A stretch of DNA of 64,000 nt from Prevotella sp. (GCA_031285625.1 JAITVV010000093.1:124001-188000); one strand, 5' to 3'; positions 33,718 to 44,136 are shown, numbered from the stretch's first letter. The notes: generated from the sequence alone by a model not told the origin. A program made the numbers and translations.

Positions 33718-36045
33718 ATGGAAAAAGCTAATAATAACTGGAAAAAAACAGATGAAACAACATCTATAACTGATATAATATTTGAGTATTTGCGTTATTG
33801 GAAATGGTTTATTGTATCTATTTTGGTATTTCTAACTATTGGAGCAATTGTTATTCTTGTTACACAAAAAGAGTATAAATCATCATTATCAATATTATTA
33901 AATGAAGACAAAGGTACTGGTAAAGCGAGTGCAGCTGAATTTGACTTGGATGCATTAGGGCTTTTATCCACAACAAATAATATAGAAAATGAAGTTGCAA
34001 TTTTATCTTCTCCCGATCTAATGCGTTCGGTAGTAGATACATTAAATTTGCAAGCAGTTTACTATATAAATAAAAGATTCAGGAAAACAGAATTATTTAA
34101 TCAATCTCCATTCTTTGTCAGCATAGAACCTGCAGATAAAAGTGGAGTTTCTGGAATTCATTTTTACATACAAAAAAATGGTAAGGAGTATCAATTAAAT
34201 GGTACATATAAATTTCAAGAAATAGACCAAAGTATAAATCAAAAATTACAGACTTTTCCCGTAAAAATAAAACTAAACGAAGGTACGGAAATGTATATCC
34301 AAGTAACTGGAAAAGAAATGATTGAGAATGAAAAATATTATGTATCAATAAGTAATAAAACGTCAACTGTTTCTTCTTTGTGTAATAATCTGTCTGTTTC
34401 CCCGACAAGTAAGACATCTTCAGTTCTTAATATTGGTTTAGTTGGCTATAACACAGAAAAAGGAGCTACAATATTAAAAGAATTAGTAAAGCAATATAAT
34501 GAGATGAATGTCAATATCAAAAATGAGATAGCATACAATACAGCTATTTTTATTAATGACAGGCTCAAAGAAATATCGGTAGAACTTGGTGATGCGGAAG
34601 AAAATGTAGTTGATTTTAAACAAAAAAATCAGATCACGGATCTAAATACAGAAGCTCAATTATTTGTTCAGCAAACAGGACAACATGAGCAAAAACTAAT
34701 GGAAGTAGAAACACAATTAAATGTAATTTCACTTATAGAACGTTTTGTTAATGATCCTGCAAATAAATATGCAGTTATACCTAATATTGGAATATCAGAT
34801 GTCGGATTGACACAGATTATTAGTGAATATAATAGTAAACTGCTTAATTCCGAAGTACAATTAAAAGGAATGGGTGAAGAAAACCCTACCCGTATAAGAC
34901 TAACAGAAGATATTAATAATACACGTAGCAGTATATCTAGTTCTCTTAAGAATGTAAAACAAACATATAATATAGCGAAACAGGATCTTCTACGACAATC
35001 TACTTCAACAAAATCTAGAGTTTTATCAGTACCACAGCAAGAAAGAGGTCTCATAGAAAAAGTTCGTGAGCAAAGGATCAAAGAAAATTTATTCTTATTT
35101 CTCATGCAGAAGAGAGAAGAAACAAACCTATCTATTGCTTCTACAGCAAAAAAAGCACGTATTATAGTATCACCAAGGGAAGACATATTACCTATTGCTC
35201 CAAAATCCAGAATAATTATTCTTTCCGTATTAATTCTCGGATTATTATGCCCAATAATATTTATATATATAATAAATCTTTTTAAAACACAGATTAGAAG
35301 TAGAAGCGAATTAGAAAGTTTATCTGATGTCTCGATCATAGGACAAATTTCTCGAAATGAAATTAAAGATCAGATTGTTGTTCATCACGGGCATAATTCA
35401 GGAATAGCCGAAATGTTTCGCTCCTTAAGAAATAATCTTAATTTCATATTTAAGCACAAGGTTAATCAACTAATATTGGTTACTTCGACCACTACTGGTG
35501 AAGGCAAAACTTTTATAAGTATAAATTTGTCCATGAGTTATGCATTAACGGGCAAAAAAGTATTGTTAATAGGTGGAGACATCCGTAATCCTAAACTAAA
35601 AAATTATGTTGAATTAGCTGGGAGAAAAGGTCTAAGTGATTATTTAGTCAGTAATGATTCCTGGAAAAATTATATACATAGTTCAGGTTTAAATAATAAT
35701 TTACAAATAATGGTTGCGGGAACAATACCTCCGAATCCCAACGAGTTATTAATGAGCCCTCGATTAAAGGACTTCTTATCTGAAGTTAAACAAGAATATG
35801 ATTTTGTTATAATCGATACAGCACCCGTTGGTTTGGTATCTGACACCTATCTTATCGATGAGTATGTTGATGCAACTCTGTATGTTGTTAGAGAAAATGT
35901 CACCCCTAAAGCGGCTGTAAATTTTATAAATGCCCAGAAAGAGGAAGAAAAACTTATAAATATGTATCTTGTTTTGAATGATTCATACCTAGATAGTAGT
36001 TATAAATATGGATATGGAAAAGCTTATGGATATGAAATTAAATAA
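33718..36045 (+). CDS. Wzc-like polysaccharide co-polymerase with tyrosine autokinase domain
   Basis: A 775-residue inner-membrane protein. It has a Wzz domain with a first helix (about 32-52), a long coiled-coil periplasmic region, a GNVR-like segment and a second helix (about 495-520). The cytoplasmic BY-kinase has Walker A TTTGEGKT (591-598), Walker A' VLLIGGDIRNP and Walker B FVIID (696-700). The tail holds a tyrosine cluster (YLDSSYKYGYGKAYGYE), the usual autophosphorylation site. It should control chain length and export together with Wza. The first Asp of Walker A' is Gly, which I believe is usual in this phylum. No partner tyrosine phosphatase is seen in the cluster. Confidence 0.95.
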   Translation: MEKANNNWKKTDETTSITDIIFEYLRYWKWFIVSILVFLTIGAIVILVTQKEYKSSLSILLNEDKGTGKASAAEFDLDALGLLSTTNNIENEVAILSSPDLMRSVVDTLNLQAVYYINKRFRKTELFNQSPFFVSIEPADKSGVSGIHFYIQKNGKEYQLNGTYKFQEIDQSINQKLQTFPVKIKLNEGTEMYIQVTGKEMIENEKYYVSISNKTSTVSSLCNNLSVSPTSKTSSVLNIGLVGYNTEKGATILKELVKQYNEMNVNIKNEIAYNTAIFINDRLKEISVELGDAEENVVDFKQKNQITDLNTEAQLFVQQTGQHEQKLMEVETQLNVISLIERFVNDPANKYAVIPNIGISDVGLTQIISEYNSKLLNSEVQLKGMGEENPTRIRLTEDINNTRSSISSSLKNVKQTYNIAKQDLLRQSTSTKSRVLSVPQQERGLIEKVREQRIKENLFLFLMQKREETNLSIASTAKKARIIVSPREDILPIAPKSRIIILSVLILGLLCPIIFIYIINLFKTQIRSRSELESLSDVSIIGQISRNEIKDQIVVHHGHNSGIAEMFRSLRNNLNFIFKHKVNQLILVTSTTTGEGKTFISINLSMSYALTGKKVLLIGGDIRNPKLKNYVELAGRKGLSDYLVSNDSWKNYIHSSGLNNNLQIMVAGTIPPNPNELLMSPRLKDFLSEVKQEYDFVIIDTAPVGLVSDTYLIDEYVDATLYVVRENVTPKAAVNFINAQKEEEKLINMYLVLNDSYLDSSYKYGYGKAYGYEIK

Positions 36046-37012
36046 TTCAAAAATATTGGTTACTGGTGGTGCCGGCTTTATTGGCTCCAACCTCTGTGAG
36101 GAATTACTAACATACGACAGTGAAGTTGTATGTTTTGATAACTTCTCAACAGGAAAAATGGAGAATATCCTCCCTTTTTTAAAAAACAAGAATTTTCGTT
36201 TAATAGTAGGTGACATAAGAAATATTGATGACTGTAATAGGGCCGTAGAAGGAATAGATTATGTCTTGCATGAAGCTGCTTTAGGATCAGTTCCCCGTTC
36301 TATTAAGGATCCAATAACAAGTAATGATGTTAATGTTTCCGGTTTTTTAAACATACTGGTTGCAGCAAGGGATGCAAAAGTTAAGCGTTTTGTATATGCA
36401 GCAAGTTCTTCTACATATGGAGATTCGAAATCTTTACCAAAAATAGAAGATACGATTGGGAAGCCATTGTCTCCATATGCTATAACTAAATATGTAAATG
36501 AGTTATATGCAGATGTATTTTCGAAAACATATGGAATAGAATGTATTGGACTGCGCTATTTCAATGTATTTGGTCGGAGGCAGGATCCTAACGGAGCATA
36601 TGCAGCTGTAATACCTCTATTTGTGAAAAAACTCATTAACCATGAGTCACCTGTCATTAATGGTGATGGTGAGTACTCCAGGGATTTCACTTATATAAAA
36701 AATGTAATTCAAATGAATATACTGGCTCTTACCTCTACTAATAAGGAAGCATTAAATACTGTATATAATACGGCTTTTGGGGAAAGAACCACTTTGAACC
36801 AGTTAGTAAGTTATCTTAAGGAATATTTAAGCAAATATGATTCTCAAATTGCTAATATAGAGATCTCATACGGTCCTAACAGATCCGGAGATATACCACA
36901 TTCATTAGCAAGCATAGAAAAAGCAAAATCTCTATTAGATTATAATCCTAAATATAGTATGAAACAAGGGCTGGAAGAAGCTGTTGAGTGGTACTGGAAG
37001 AATTTAAAATAA
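36032..37012 (+). CDS. WbpP/TviC-like UDP-N-acetylglucosamine 4-epimerase
   Basis: A 326-residue extended SDR enzyme. GGAGFIGSN binds NAD; the catalytic set is Ser-Ser-Thr plus YAITK. The stretch ALGSVPRSIKDP is characteristic of WbpP-type epimerases that interconvert UDP-GlcNAc and UDP-GalNAc. Four in-frame ATGs lie between 36008 and 36032; the last gives the normal start MKLNNSKILVTGG and a 14-base overlap with the wzc-like gene. The next gene starts right after its stop codon. With the following dehydrogenase it should supply UDP-GalNAcA. Confidence 0.92.
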   Translation: MKLNNSKILVTGGAGFIGSNLCEELLTYDSEVVCFDNFSTGKMENILPFLKNKNFRLIVGDIRNIDDCNRAVEGIDYVLHEAALGSVPRSIKDPITSNDVNVSGFLNILVAARDAKVKRFVYAASSSTYGDSKSLPKIEDTIGKPLSPYAITKYVNELYADVFSKTYGIECIGLRYFNVFGRRQDPNGAYAAVIPLFVKKLINHESPVINGDGEYSRDFTYIKNVIQMNILALTSTNKEALNTVYNTAFGERTTLNQLVSYLKEYLSKYDSQIANIEISYGPNRSGDIPHSLASIEKAKSLLDYNPKYSMKQGLEEAVEWYWKNLK

Positions 37013-38272
37013 ATGAATAAAACAAAAATTGCCATTATTGGTTTAGGGTATGTAGGACTACCTTTAGCCAGATTATTCGCGACAAAATATCCAGTCGTGG
37101 GTTTTGATATTAACAGGAAACGTGTAGATGAATTAATGTCTGGTGTTGATCACACATTAGAAGTTGAATCAGGCATTCTTAAGGCTGTATTAAAGAAACA
37201 ACCGAATGATGATAATGGACTTATTTGTAGTTATAACCTCGATGATATTAAAGATTGTAATTATTACATAGTGACGGTACCAACTCCTGTTGATAAAAAT
37301 AACCGACCAGACTTAACGCCTTTATACAAAGCGAGTGAGACAGTAGGTAAGGTTATTAATAAGGGTGATGTCGTAATTTATGAATCTACAGTATATCCTG
37401 GCGCAACAGAAGAAGATTGTATTCCTGTGGTTGAGAGAACCTCGGGCTTGAAATATAATATTGACTTTTTCGCAGGTTACTCACCAGAAAGAATAAATCC
37501 GGGAGATAAAAAACATACAGTAGAAAAAATTAAGAAAGTCACATCTGGATCGACTCCTGAAATCGGAGAGAAGGTAAATACTCTGTATTCTTCTGTAATT
37601 TCAGCAGGAACACATTTGGCTCCTACTATAAAAGTAGCGGAAGCTGCAAAAGTGATTGAAAATTCTCAACGAGATATCAATATTGCATTTGTAAATGAAT
37701 TGAAGAAAATATTCGATAAAATGGGAATTGACACAAATGCAGTATTAGAGGCAGCTGGTACAAAATGGAATTTCTTACCTTTTAAACCGGGGCTTGTTGG
37801 GGGCCATTGTATAGGTGTCGATCCGTATTATCTGGCACAAAAAGCACAAGAATATGGATACCATCCTGAGATTATCCTTGCTGGCCGCCGTATGAATGAT
37901 AGTATGGGTGAATATGTAGCCAGTGAAGTGATTAAGAAAATGATAAAACAAGGTATACAGGTTAAAGGATCTAATATCCTTGTGCTGGGTATCACTTTTA
38001 AAGAAAACTGTCCGGATGTTCGTAATACTAAGGTGGTCGATGTTATTCGTGAACTGAAAGATTATGATACGAATATAACTGTTTATGATCCTTGGGCAAA
38101 TAAGGAAGAGGTAAAACATGAATATGGCTTGAATATAGAATGTAAATTACCTAATGAGAAATTTGATGCAATAGTATTAGTAGTAAGTCATAAAGAGTTT
38201 TTAGATATTAATTATGCTTCCCTTATAAATAAAACTGGCATTATATATGATCTAAAGAATATTTTAGATTAG
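37013..38272 (+). CDS. WbpO/TviB-like UDP-N-acetylhexosamine 6-dehydrogenase
   Basis: A 419-residue NAD-dependent dehydrogenase. [10 protein letters not shown] binds NAD, ESTVYPG and [11 protein letters not shown] are family motifs, and [12 protein letters not shown] holds the catalytic Cys266. The sequence is of the TviB/WbpO type that oxidises UDP-GlcNAc or UDP-GalNAc to the uronic acid. It starts directly after the epimerase stop codon, so the two enzymes form a UDP-GalNAcA pathway pair, as in the Vi antigen and P. aeruginosa O6 clusters. The resulting sugar would make the polymer acidic. Confidence 0.94.
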   Translation: MNKTKIAIIGLGYVGLPLARLFATKYPVVGFDINRKRVDELMSGVDHTLEVESGILKAVLKKQPNDDNGLICSYNLDDIKDCNYYIVTVPTPVDKNNRPDLTPLYKASETVGKVINKGDVVIYESTVYPGATEEDCIPVVERTSGLKYNIDFFAGYSPERINPGDKKHTVEKIKKVTSGSTPEIGEKVNTLYSSVISAGTHLAPTIKVAEAAKVIENSQRDINIAFVNELKKIFDKMGIDTNAVLEAAGTKWNFLPFKPGLVGGHCIGVDPYYLAQKAQEYGYHPEIILAGRRMNDSMGEYVASEVIKKMIKQGIQVKGSNILVLGITFKENCPDVRNTKVVDVIRELKDYDTNITVYDPWANKEEVKHEYGLNIECKLPNEKFDAIVLVVSHKEFLDINYASLINKTGIIYDLKNILD

Positions 38273-38284
38273 GATTTTTAAGTT

Positions 38285-39784
38285 ATGGTAAAGAATAATC
38301 AGAGTAATACTGTTCAAGTTTTTTGGGCAGCCGCTGGAAATTTCGCATCCTTTGGCTTTGCTATGATTAGTTCCATGATTTTAAGCCGATTTTTACTAAA
38401 AGAAGACTACGGAACATATCGACAAGTTATATATATATATAGCACTTTACTAATGGTTTTTACATTAGGTCTACCAAAAGCATTCTCCTATTTTTTACCT
38501 CGAGTTGAATTAGGAGAAGCTAAAGATATTACTCAAAAAATCAATAGTGTATTTTTTGTTATTGGACTTGTTTTTTCTCTATTATTATTTCTTTTCTCAT
38601 CACAAATAGCTTCAATATTAAAGAATGACAGTCTTAGTTTTGCACTGAAGATTTTCTCACCTGTACCTTTGTTTATGCTTCCTACAATGGGATTAGAGAG
38701 TATATTGGCCACTTATAAAAAAACACAAATATTGGCAATATATACTATTATTACCCGTATAATAATGCTATTATGTGTAGCATTACCCGTCGTTATCTTT
38801 AAAGGTGATTATATATCTGCTACTATTGGATTTGTTGTATCTTCCTTTTTCACTTTGATTATTGGATTATATTTAAAAAATATACCATTCAAAACTGTTA
38901 AGAAAATTAAGACAAATGTATCCTATCGTCATATATTTAAATACTCATTACCTTTAATGCATGCAAGTTTATGGGGAATATTAATCAGTTCTGCGGATCA
39001 GTTTTTCATTAGTAGATTTTTTGGTACAGAAATATTTGCTGAATTTTCAAATGGATCATTGGAACTACCTTTTGTTGGTATGATTATTGGAGCATCATCA
39101 ACTGTTTTAATGCCTCTTTTTTCAAGAAAAATATATGAAAATGTTAATCCAAAGCAGGAAATTTTACCCATCTGGAGGAGTGCATTTGAGAAAACGGCGA
39201 AAATTATTTATCCTTTAGTGATATTTTTTTGGTTTTTTGCCGATATAGTAATGGTAATATTATATGGTAATTCTTATGAAGCTTCATCTGTATATTTTAG
39301 GATTAAATTAATCGTAAATTTTTTCACATTGATAACTTTTGCACCTTTAATCTTGGCTATCGGAGCCGTTAAATTCTATAAAAATGTACATATGTATGGA
39401 GCAATTATTCTTATAGCTTTAGAATATATTTCGATACAATTATTTCACTCTGCTGAAATTATCACTGTTATTTCCGTAATATGTCAAATAGGGCGAATTC
39501 TTGTGATGCTTTCATTTGTAGCTCGTTTTTTCGAACTGTCATTAATAGATTTATTTCCAATAAAATTATTAATAAACATTCTTTTCCCTTCAATTATTAT
39601 TTTATTTACTATCAGATATATATATACTTACTTTAGTATTAATAACTTTATACAAATAATCGTAGGCTTTATTTTATATATTTTGATATATGGGACATGG
39701 GCTTATTTTAGAAAGATTGACTACTTACCAATAATAAAACCTATTATTTTAATTTTTATTGGAAAGAACAAAACTATAAATTGA
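38285..39784 (+). CDS. Wzx-type oligosaccharide flippase
   Basis: A 499-residue membrane protein with about 12-14 hydrophobic helices over its full length and an N-terminal FASFGFAMISSMILSRFLLKEDYG that is typical of polysaccharide biosynthesis (MATE/Wzx) transporters. It should flip the undecaprenyl-linked repeat unit across the inner membrane. From this gene on, base composition is visibly more AT-rich than in the flanks. Confidence 0.92.
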   Translation: MVKNNQSNTVQVFWAAAGNFASFGFAMISSMILSRFLLKEDYGTYRQVIYIYSTLLMVFTLGLPKAFSYFLPRVELGEAKDITQKINSVFFVIGLVFSLLLFLFSSQIASILKNDSLSFALKIFSPVPLFMLPTMGLESILATYKKTQILAIYTIITRIIMLLCVALPVVIFKGDYISATIGFVVSSFFTLIIGLYLKNIPFKTVKKIKTNVSYRHIFKYSLPLMHASLWGILISSADQFFISRFFGTEIFAEFSNGSLELPFVGMIIGASSTVLMPLFSRKIYENVNPKQEILPIWRSAFEKTAKIIYPLVIFFWFFADIVMVILYGNSYEASSVYFRIKLIVNFFTLITFAPLILAIGAVKFYKNVHMYGAIILIALEYISIQLFHSAEIITVISVICQIGRILVMLSFVARFFELSLIDLFPIKLLINILFPSIIILFTIRYIYTYFSINNFIQIIVGFILYILIYGTWAYFRKIDYLPIIKPIILIFIGKNKTIN

Positions 39785-39789
39785 ATAAG

Positions 39790-40881
39790 ATGAAATTAAC
39801 AATAGTAGCAGGAGCCAGACCCAATTTTATTAAAATTGCACCAGTAATTCAAGCAGTTTTAAATGCTCAAAATAATGGTAGAAATATTACTTATCGATTA
39901 GTTCATACAGGACAGCACTATGATAAGAAAATGAGTGATACCTTCTTTGAAGAGCTAAATATACCTCTTCCTCATATTAATTTGGGAATAGGGGGAGGAA
40001 GTCAGGCCGAGCAAACTGCAGGAATAATGATTGAGTTTGAAAAAGAACTTATAAAAAATCCAACGGATCTCGTAATAGTTGTCGGGGATGTCACTTCTAC
40101 AATGGCATGCTCCATTGTGGCGAAAAAATTGGGTACTAAAGTTGCTCATATTGAAGCTGGAATTCGTTCTTGGGATATAACCATGCCTGAAGAAATAAAT
40201 CGTCTGGTGACGGACAGTATAACTGATTATTTCTTTACAACATCAACTATTGCTAATGAAAATCTGTATAACATGGGAATTCCAAACGAAAAGGTTTTCT
40301 TTGTAGGAAATGTAATGATCGATACTTTATTAAGCAATATCAAACGTTTTGTAAAACCTAATTTTTTTGATAAGATAAATTTAAGCAATGGTAAATATAT
40401 TGTACTAACACTACATCGGCCTGCAAATGTAGATGAAATTAAGAAATTGGAAAGGACAATAAACGAAATAACCAATAATGTGGAAAACCTACCAATTATT
40501 TTCCCTATACATCCTCGTACTGCAAAAATATTTTCAGGAATTAATATTACTTCCAATAATTTACATATTGTAGACCCACTAGGGTACTTAGAATTCAATT
40601 ATTTAGTAAAGAATGCTAAAGCAGTAATAACTGATTCAGGTGGAATAACTGAAGAAACGACTGTGATGGGAATTCCATGTTTAACATTAAGAGATAATAC
40701 AGAAAGACCTGAAACCTGTACAATAGGTACAAATGAACTTGTAGGAACAGATCCGGATGCTATAAGACCTGCACTCGGTAAATTATTCTCAAATGAGTGG
40801 AAAAAGGGAGGAATTCCAGAACTATGGGATGGAAAAGTTTCCGAAAGGATTGTGAACATATTAATGGAAATCATTAAATGA
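39790..40881 (+). CDS. UDP-N-acetylglucosamine 2-epimerase (WecB-like)
   Basis: A 363-residue enzyme of the non-hydrolysing 2-epimerase family that makes UDP-ManNAc. GARPNFIKIAP, HTGQHYDKKMSD, LTLHRPANVDE and TDSGGITEET are diagnostic. A TTG three codons earlier is an alternative start but the ATG at 39790 matches the family start (MKLTIVAGARP). The gene overlaps the next glycosyltransferase by 4 bases. If UDP-ManNAc were oxidised by the dehydrogenase at 37013, UDP-ManNAcA could also be made. Confidence 0.94.
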   Translation: MKLTIVAGARPNFIKIAPVIQAVLNAQNNGRNITYRLVHTGQHYDKKMSDTFFEELNIPLPHINLGIGGGSQAEQTAGIMIEFEKELIKNPTDLVIVVGDVTSTMACSIVAKKLGTKVAHIEAGIRSWDITMPEEINRLVTDSITDYFFTTSTIANENLYNMGIPNEKVFFVGNVMIDTLLSNIKRFVKPNFFDKINLSNGKYIVLTLHRPANVDEIKKLERTINEITNNVENLPIIFPIHPRTAKIFSGINITSNNLHIVDPLGYLEFNYLVKNAKAVITDSGGITEETTVMGIPCLTLRDNTERPETCTIGTNELVGTDPDAIRPALGKLFSNEWKKGGIPELWDGKVSERIVNILMEIIK

Positions 40882-41984
40882 AAATTTTAATAATATCACG
40901 GACATTTTATCCAGCTCAATATCCTCGCTCTTTAAGAACAACGGAATTAGCTTTCGAGTTTGCTCGTAGAGGGCATGAAGTTACCGTTTATGCCCATTTA
41001 GGGGATTTTAATTATAATGAAATAGAATTAGAAAAAGGTGTAAAAGTAAAAGATATAAAGACTTTTTTTCCTATGATGAATTCAGATGGAAAAAAGACAG
41101 GGAGATTTAATAATTCAATTTTGGATAAGATTTTCAGTAAGTTTTTTCAATTTATTAACTATCCTGATATTGAACTCATGTTCAAAATCCCTTCAATTAT
41201 AAAAAAAGAGAAAAAGCAAGATTTATTAATATCGATTGCTATCCCCCATTCTATACACTGGGGATGTTCATGGAGTAAAAAGAAGTATAGAAAAAAATTT
41301 CCAAAAAAATGGATTGCTGATTGTGGAGATCCATTTATGGAAAACCCCTTTCAAAAACGACCATTCTATTTTAAATATCTAGAAAAATGGTTTTGTAATG
41401 ATACTGATTATATTACAGTACCTATTGAAGAGGCTAAAAAAGCTTATTTTAAAGAATATAGACATAAAATTGAAGTCATTCCACAGGGCTTTAATTTTAA
41501 CCACTTAAAATTATATAATGGAATAATAACTAATAAAGTGCCTACATTTTCATATTCAGGTGTTTTCTATAAAAATATAAGAGATCCACGTCCTTTTTTA
41601 GATTATTTATGCACTAGAGAGGATAATTTTAAATTTATAATCTATACAAAGAATCATCAAATTATTGAACCTTACCTAAGTAAGCTTGGTGATAAATTAG
41701 AATGTTATGATTATATTAGAAGAGAAGAACTTATATATAAATTAAGCACAATGGATTTCTTAGTTAATTTTGAGAATAATGAAGACAACAATGTGCAAAT
41801 ACCAAGTAAGTTAATAGATTACGCCTATACTAAACGCCCAATTCTTTCTATTGGAGATAATTTTGAAAAATCGACAGTTAATGATTTTTTTAAAGGAGAT
41901 TACAGTAAAAGACTAATTGTTGATGTAACACCATATTGTATAGAAAATGTAGTTGATAAATTTCTTAATTTAATTAAATGTTAA
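40878..41984 (+). CDS. GT4-type glycosyltransferase
   Basis: A 368-residue cytosolic GT-B fold protein. The N-terminal pattern MKILIISRTFYPAQYPRSLRTTELA and the middle FSYSGVFYKNIRDP, with a late PSKLIDYAYTKRPI, resemble group 4 glycosyltransferases, although the E-x7-E signature is poor. Donor and acceptor are unknown. It overlaps wecB by 4 bases and abuts the CapA-like gene. Confidence 0.85.
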   Translation: MKILIISRTFYPAQYPRSLRTTELAFEFARRGHEVTVYAHLGDFNYNEIELEKGVKVKDIKTFFPMMNSDGKKTGRFNNSILDKIFSKFFQFINYPDIELMFKIPSIIKKEKKQDLLISIAIPHSIHWGCSWSKKKYRKKFPKKWIADCGDPFMENPFQKRPFYFKYLEKWFCNDTDYITVPIEEAKKAYFKEYRHKIEVIPQGFNFNHLKLYNGIITNKVPTFSYSGVFYKNIRDPRPFLDYLCTREDNFKFIIYTKNHQIIEPYLSKLGDKLECYDYIRREELIYKLSTMDFLVNFENNEDNNVQIPSKLIDYAYTKRPILSIGDNFEKSTVNDFFKGDYSKRLIVDVTPYCIENVVDKFLNLIKC

Positions 41985-43148
41985 ATGAATAGTAGTGCAA
42001 AAATACTAATTACAGGTGATTTTTGTCCAAATGGACGTATAGTAGATTTAATTAATAAAGAATATTATTCAAAAATATTCAATAATTTTCTACCACTACT
42101 TAATGCTCATGATTTGAATATCACAAACCTTGAATGTCCATTATATTCAGGGCAAACTCCTATATTAAAATCTGGCCCGAACTTAAAATCCGAACCAAAA
42201 TCAATTGAACTTCTTAAATTTGGTAATTTTCATTTGGTGACCTTAGCGAATAATCATATTATGGATCATGGTGCAGATGGATTAAGTTCAACCTTAGATA
42301 TATGCAATAATAATAATATTTTTACTGTTGGTGCAGGGATTAATTTTGAAGAAACACAAAAGGTCTTTTATCAAACAATTAATTGTATAAAAATCGCAAT
42401 AGTAAATTTTGCGGAAAATGAATTTTCAACATCTGATGGATACCAACCTGGGGCAAATCCCTTAAATCCTGTACAAAATTATTATAGCATAAACTCTGCC
42501 CGGAATAATGCAGATTTTGTTTTAGTTATTATTCATGGAGGACATGAATACTATCAGTTACCTAGTCCGAGGATGCAACAACATTATCGCTTTTTTATTG
42601 ATGCTGGAGCAGATGCTATTATTGGACATCATACACATTGTTATAGTGGATATGAATTATATAAAAGTAAACCTATTTTCTACAGCTTAGGAAATTTTTT
42701 ATTTGATAATAAAAATCATATAGATGACATGTGGAATTATGGTTTTGCAGTTAGTTTAGAATTTTCATCAAATGGAAAGTTCAATTTTAATTTGCATCCA
42801 TATGTGCAATCTGGAATTATTCCTGGAATTTTTTTATTGAATAAAAATAAATTAGAAGAGTTCAAAGAAAAAATTAATAATTTGAACCATCAAATAGCTA
42901 GCCCGGACATCTTGCAAAATGAATTTTTAAAATTGATAAAAAAAAGAGAAAGGGCATATATGTCTTATATAGAACCTATTGGAAATAGATATATGCTAGC
43001 CTTACAAGACAGTGGCCTACTACCTTTCTTATATTCGAAGAAGAAAAGAAGAACATTATTAAATATAATTCGATGTGAATCTCATCGAGATATCTTAATC
43101 AAATTATTAAAAGAAAAAGATAATGAAAATAGCAATTCACCACAATAA
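41985..43148 (+). CDS. CapA-like metallophosphatase-fold protein
   Basis: A 387-residue protein of the CapA/PgsA family: TGDFCPNGRI, NLECPLYSG, LANNHIMDHGADGL, IIHGGHEYY and IGHHTHCYSGYEL supply the metal-binding pattern of a calcineurin-like fold. In Bacillus, CapA helps synthesise and export poly-gamma-glutamate; in Gram-negative clusters its role is unclear. No signal peptide is visible, so it may act in the cytoplasm. It overlaps the ATP-grasp gene by 26 bases, and the pair suggests an amino-acid or peptide modification of the polymer (inference). Confidence 0.88.
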   Translation: MNSSAKILITGDFCPNGRIVDLINKEYYSKIFNNFLPLLNAHDLNITNLECPLYSGQTPILKSGPNLKSEPKSIELLKFGNFHLVTLANNHIMDHGADGLSSTLDICNNNNIFTVGAGINFEETQKVFYQTINCIKIAIVNFAENEFSTSDGYQPGANPLNPVQNYYSINSARNNADFVLVIIHGGHEYYQLPSPRMQQHYRFFIDAGADAIIGHHTHCYSGYELYKSKPIFYSLGNFLFDNKNHIDDMWNYGFAVSLEFSSNGKFNFNLHPYVQSGIIPGIFLLNKNKLEEFKEKINNLNHQIASPDILQNEFLKLIKKRERAYMSYIEPIGNRYMLALQDSGLLPFLYSKKKRRTLLNIIRCESHRDILIKLLKEKDNENSNSPQ

Positions 43149-44136
43149 ACAATCATTTAGTACGAGATGGATTGAATATTGTAGAAAACAAAATATACCA
43201 TACAAGATTGTAAACTGTTATGAGTCTGATATAATTGAGCAACTCTCGGATTGCTATTTTTTAATGTGGCATTTTCACCACCTCGATTATCGTGATGCAA
43301 TTTTTGCAAAACAGCTTATTTTTGCTATTGAACAAAAAGGTATAAAGGTCTTTCCTAATTTTCAGACTTGCTGGCATTTCGATGATAAAGTAGGGCAAAA
43401 ATATTTACTTGAATCGATCGCAGCTCCTATGGTAAAATCACATATATTTTACTCTAAAAAAGAAGCCTTGAAATGGATAAATAATACATCTTTTCCAAAA
43501 GTATTTAAACTAAGAGGAGGTGCAGGAGCTTCTAATGTAAGGCTAGTGAATAATAAGGCTGGTGCTATAAAAGTTATAAAAAAAGCTTTTGGCAAAGGAT
43601 TTAGTCAATATAATGGGTGGGGAAGTTTTAGTAATAAAGTTAGATTATATAAAATGAATAAAGTCACACGACTAGATCTTATTAAATCTTTTATCAGAAT
43701 ATTCTTTTCTACAAATTTTGCCCGAATGCATGGAAGGGAGAAAGGATATGTTTATTTTCAGGATTATATACCCAACAACAATTTTGATATAAGAATTATT
43801 GCAATCAATGGTAATTTTTTTGGAATTAAAAGAATGGTAAGAGAAAATGATTTTAGAGCATCTGGAAGTGGTACCATTATTTATAGTAAAGATGAAATTG
43901 ATATTAGATGTATAAAAATAGCAAAAGATGTCAGCCAAAAATTAAATACTCAAAGTATTGCTTTTGATTTTATATTTAATGAGAAAAATGAACCATTGAT
44001 AATAGAAATAAGTTATGGCTTTTCTTATGCTGCATACGATCTATGTGAAGGTTTTTGGGATAATGATTTAAATTGGCATGGGGACAAATTTAGTCCACAA
44101 GAATGGATGGTTGAAGCTTTAATACGCACTAAATGA
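43123..44136 (+). CDS. ATP-grasp fold ligase-like protein
   Basis: A 337-residue cytoplasmic protein. FKLRGGAGASNVRLV looks like the ATP-binding glycine loop, NNFDIRIIAINGNFFGIKRM and SIAFDFIFNEKNEPLIIEIS match the core and metal-binding strands of RimK/YheCD-type ATP-grasp enzymes. The usual metal-site ExN is ExS (EIS), a possible active-site change. Such enzymes form amide or peptide bonds from a carboxylate and an amine with ATP. It lies between CapA-like and Wzy genes and overlaps both. It may attach an amino acid to a uronic acid, but this is inference. Confidence 0.82.
   Translation: MKIAIHHNKQSFSTRWIEYCRKQNIPYKIVNCYESDIIEQLSDCYFLMWHFHHLDYRDAIFAKQLIFAIEQKGIKVFPNFQTCWHFDDKVGQKYLLESIAAPMVKSHIFYSKKEALKWINNTSFPKVFKLRGGAGASNVRLVNNKAGAIKVIKKAFGKGFSQYNGWGSFSNKVRLYKMNKVTRLDLIKSFIRIFFSTNFARMHGREKGYVYFQDYIPNNNFDIRIIAINGNFFGIKRMVRENDFRASGSGTIIYSKDEIDIRCIKIAKDVSQKLNTQSIAFDFIFNEKNEPLIIEISYGFSYAAYDLCEGFWDNDLNWHGDKFSPQEWMVEALIRTK

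Noticed and set aside
41985-44136. A poly-gamma-glutamate synthesis locus (capBCA)
   Set aside because: Only a CapA-like gene is present; no CapB or CapC, and the setting is a Wzx/Wzy pathway.
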